Positions 6,914 through 8,733 of a DNA stretch of 8,733 nucleotides are shown here, piece by piece. The position numbers and the translations under genes were made by a program. This DNA comes from Kiritimatiellia bacterium (GTDB lineage: Bacteria; Verrucomicrobiota; Kiritimatiellia; B70-G9), in assembly GCA_012961745.1 (NCBI GenBank), contig DTYT01000275.1:1-8733 (forward strand), in the 5' to 3' direction. Numbering within the stretch: position 1 is the first letter of the stretch; each line of letters begins with the position of its first letter. The notes under the pieces are model-generated. The model was not told the origin of the DNA. It searched no databases and saw only the letters and a list, made by a program, of their open reading frames with translations.

Positions 6914-8098
6914 ATGAATCCGGATGCGACTGCACTGGACATCCTTCGCCAGCTCATAGCGATTCCCAGCGTTAACCCGAACTTCACCCAACCGGAAGAC
7001 CTCCAAGGGGAACATCGTGTGGCGGCGATCGTGGCGGGTATACTTGAGGACCTCGGATTCGTGATCGACTCCCTGCCCACCGAAAGCAAGCACTGCAACC
7101 TCGTCGCACGACGGGGACCGGCCCAGCCCCGATTCACGCTGACCTTCGAGGCTCATCTGGATACCGTGGGAGTAAAAGGTATGGAAATCGCTCCCTTCGC
7201 CGCTGAGGTCCGCGGGGGACGTGTCTGGGGTCGCGGAGCATCCGACGACAAAGGACCGCTTGCGGCCCTTCTCGCAGCCCTCGGGGGGGCGAAGCTGCAG
7301 GATTTGGAACCCCGGGGTATTGAGATCAAAGTAATCGGTGCGATTCGGGAGGAATCCGGCAACGAAGGGGCCGAGCTACTCAGGAACACCGGCTTTGAGA
7401 CTGACTGGCTGGTCGTGCTGGAACCCACCGAACTCAACGTGATAGTAGCGCACAAGGGCGCATTCTGGTTCCGCATCGATGTGTTCGGCTCGGCGGCCCA
7501 CGGGTCGTGTCCTGACCAGGGTCTCAACGCTATCGAGGGTATGATGGAGGTGATCCGGGAACTTAAACTGCGGGTCGCGGTCGCGGCCCGCCGGATCTCA
7601 GGCAGCGATCTGGGATCGCCGACACTCAACATCGGAACGATCCAGGGAGGCAGTTCACTGAATATCGTGGCGCCGTCCTGCGGGATCGAGGTGGACCGCC
7701 GTACTCTGCCCGGAGAGGAACCGGACGAGCTGGAAAGGGAGATGCGCGCCGTCCTGGAGGCCCAGGTGGAGCGCGGGATAATCCGGTCCTGGTCGTTGCA
7801 AGTGATTAAAAGCCGTCCCCCGTTCCTCGGCTCGCCCCACACTCCCTTGGTGAGAGCATTGGAGAACGCTGCCGGAGCCGTGGGACACCCCATCGGCGAA
7901 CAGACCGTGTCCTGGTACAGCGATGCCGGCGTGTTGTCTCCCTGCTCTCGGAACACGGTGGTCTTCGGTCCCGGATCGATCTCCGAGGCCCACACCTCCC
8001 GGGAATCGATCTCCATTGACCAGCTTTCTGCTGGAACGGCGGTACTGAGAAGGTTTATAGAGGAGCTGCCGGAAGCATTTCCGGCGGCCGGTCAATGA
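6914..8098 (+). CDS. M20-family metallohydrolase (ArgE/DapE/carboxypeptidase-like)
   Basis: A 394-residue protein from ATG 6914. M20 enzymes use two zinc ions to hydrolyse amide bonds in N-acyl amino acids or short peptides. The ligand set is complete: His81 (EAHLDTV), bridging Asp111 (GRGASDDKG), catalytic Glu146 and ligand Glu147 (REESGNEG), Glu170 (LEPTE) and His360 (SEAHTSRE). His196 (SAAHGS) lies in the inserted dimerisation domain (about 180-290). There is no signal peptide, so it is cytoplasmic. Substrate cannot be assigned: acetylornithine deacetylase, succinyl-diaminopimelate desuccinylase and carboxypeptidase G2-like enzymes share these motifs, and no arginine or lysine gene is adjacent. 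A purine-rich stretch (GAGGAAGG, 6889-6896) lies 17 bases upstream of the ATG, rather far, with a weaker CGGAA nearer. A TTG at 6857 could extend the protein by 19 unconserved-looking residues. The stop overlaps the next start. Confidence 0.92.
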   Translation: MNPDATALDILRQLIAIPSVNPNFTQPEDLQGEHRVAAIVAGILEDLGFVIDSLPTESKHCNLVARRGPAQPRFTLTFEAHLDTVGVKGMEIAPFAAEVRGGRVWGRGASDDKGPLAALLAALGGAKLQDLEPRGIEIKVIGAIREESGNEGAELLRNTGFETDWLVVLEPTELNVIVAHKGAFWFRIDVFGSAAHGSCPDQGLNAIEGMMEVIRELKLRVAVAARRISGSDLGSPTLNIGTIQGGSSLNIVAPSCGIEVDRRTLPGEEPDELEREMRAVLEAQVERGIIRSWSLQVIKSRPPFLGSPHTPLVRALENAAGAVGHPIGEQTVSWYSDAGVLSPCSRNTVVFGPGSISEAHTSRESISIDQLSAGTAVLRRFIEELPEAFPAAGQ

Positions 8099-8733
8099 AT
8101 AGCAGGCGCGTCATTCCTTGGATCCTGCTCAGCAGCATCGTAATCTGGGCGGTGCTGGCTACCGCCAACATTCTTCTCGGCGAGCTGAATCAGGATGAAG
8201 GCTGGTATCTCTATGCCGCTCGGCTCACCGCCGAAGGACACTTGCCCTTCCGGGACTATGCCTTCACTCAAGGTCCCGTTTTTCCGCTGGTCTATTCGTT
8301 ACTGGACCCTATCGTGCGCCGACACGGAGTTCTGGGGGGACGCGTCTGCACCGCCCTGTTGGGGCTCGCCTCAGCTCTGGTCGCGGCCGCCCTGGCCCGG
8401 AATCTTGCGGGAGGAGGAGGGCGGGGCTCCTATGCAGCGGCTCTGGCATTCAGCCTGATCACGGTAAACGTTTATCAGAGCTACTTCACTGCGGTGGTGA
8501 AGACTTATTCCCTGACTGCTCTTTTCCTTTCGGCCGCGCTGCTGTTGCTGTCCGTACGACGTTTTCCATTCGCCAGTGCTTTTGCTGCGGGAACGCTGGC
8601 CGTCCTCGCAGCCTGCACGCGATCGTCAGCCGCGGTCGCCGCTCCGATCGCTTTCGCCTACCTGGTCTCCGGCGCAGATGCTCGCCGGGCATATCGCGCG
8701 GTCGGATTCGTCGCCGGCGGGCTTGCAGCGGCG
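8095..8733 (+). CDS. GT-C fold membrane glycosyltransferase (PMT/ArnT-like), N-terminal part
   Basis: Open from ATG 8095 to the window edge: 213 residues with no stop, so the C-terminus is missing. Residues about 8-28 form a first membrane helix. The loop after it holds NQDEGWYLYAARL (32-44) followed by LPFRDYAFTQGPVFPLVY. In GT39/ArnT-type lipid-linked sugar transferases, an acidic pair in this first outside loop (here Asp34, Glu35) marks the active site, and the G-x-x-P-F-x-D-Y...QGP pattern is typical. Further hydrophobic segments lie near 80-100, 108-125, 136-153 and 157-182. Such enzymes move sugars from polyprenyl-phosphate carriers onto lipids, glycans or proteins at the outer face of the cytoplasmic membrane; the acceptor is unknown. 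The ATG overlaps the M20 stop (8095-8098), so the two are probably translated together. Family likely, specificity unknown. Confidence 0.85.
   Translation, partial: MNSRRVIPWILLSSIVIWAVLATANILLGELNQDEGWYLYAARLTAEGHLPFRDYAFTQGPVFPLVYSLLDPIVRRHGVLGGRVCTALLGLASALVAAALARNLAGGGGRGSYAAALAFSLITVNVYQSYFTAVVKTYSLTALFLSAALLLLSVRRFPFASAFAAGTLAVLAACTRSSAAVAAPIAFAYLVSGADARRAYRAVGFVAGGLAAA

Noticed and set aside
7153..8016. Minus-strand frame of 287 codons opposite the M20 gene
   Set aside because: Ser/Arg/Pro-rich shadow sequence with no motif; the opposite strand encodes a complete metallohydrolase.

Overview
The window comes from a GC-rich (about 60%), compactly coded bacterial chromosome. A lipoprotein signal peptide, a canonical SMC (not MukB) and a XerD-type recombinase fit an ordinary bacterium outside the MukB-bearing gammaproteobacteria. 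The sequence alone does not fix the phylum; an uncultivated, metagenome-derived lineage is possible. There are no tRNA or rRNA genes, CRISPR arrays, insertion sequences or phage genes.

Left part (1-3166), plus strand: a 196-base leader with weak promoter candidates, then four genes packed head to tail. They are a small lipoprotein with a degenerate heavy-metal-associated (HMA)-like domain, purC (purine synthesis), xerD (chromosome dimer resolution) and rnc (ribonuclease III). Each junction is a 4-base ATGA overlap, so this looks like one translationally coupled operon.

Middle (3167-6719), minus strand: smc, the chromosome-condensation ATPase. It lies convergent to rnc, with the two stop codons directly touching. 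The smc frame is broken once, near 5546 at a GGGAAA run; a 1-base shift there restores a full-length protein of about 1183 residues.

Right part (6720-8733): a 194-base divergent intergenic region holds a good extended -10 promoter for smc, a perfect palindrome at the expected smc transcription start, and a two-part sequence module present twice. Rightward from it run an M20-family metallohydrolase and, through another ATGA overlap, the N-terminal 213 residues of a GT-C type membrane glycosyltransferase that continues past the window.

Most of the window is housekeeping (purines, dimer resolution, RNA processing, condensation). I see no convincing new multi-gene system. The points most worth a second look are the smc frameshift, the zero-gap rnc/smc convergence, the repeated and palindromic smc control region, and the single-cysteine HMA-like lipoprotein.
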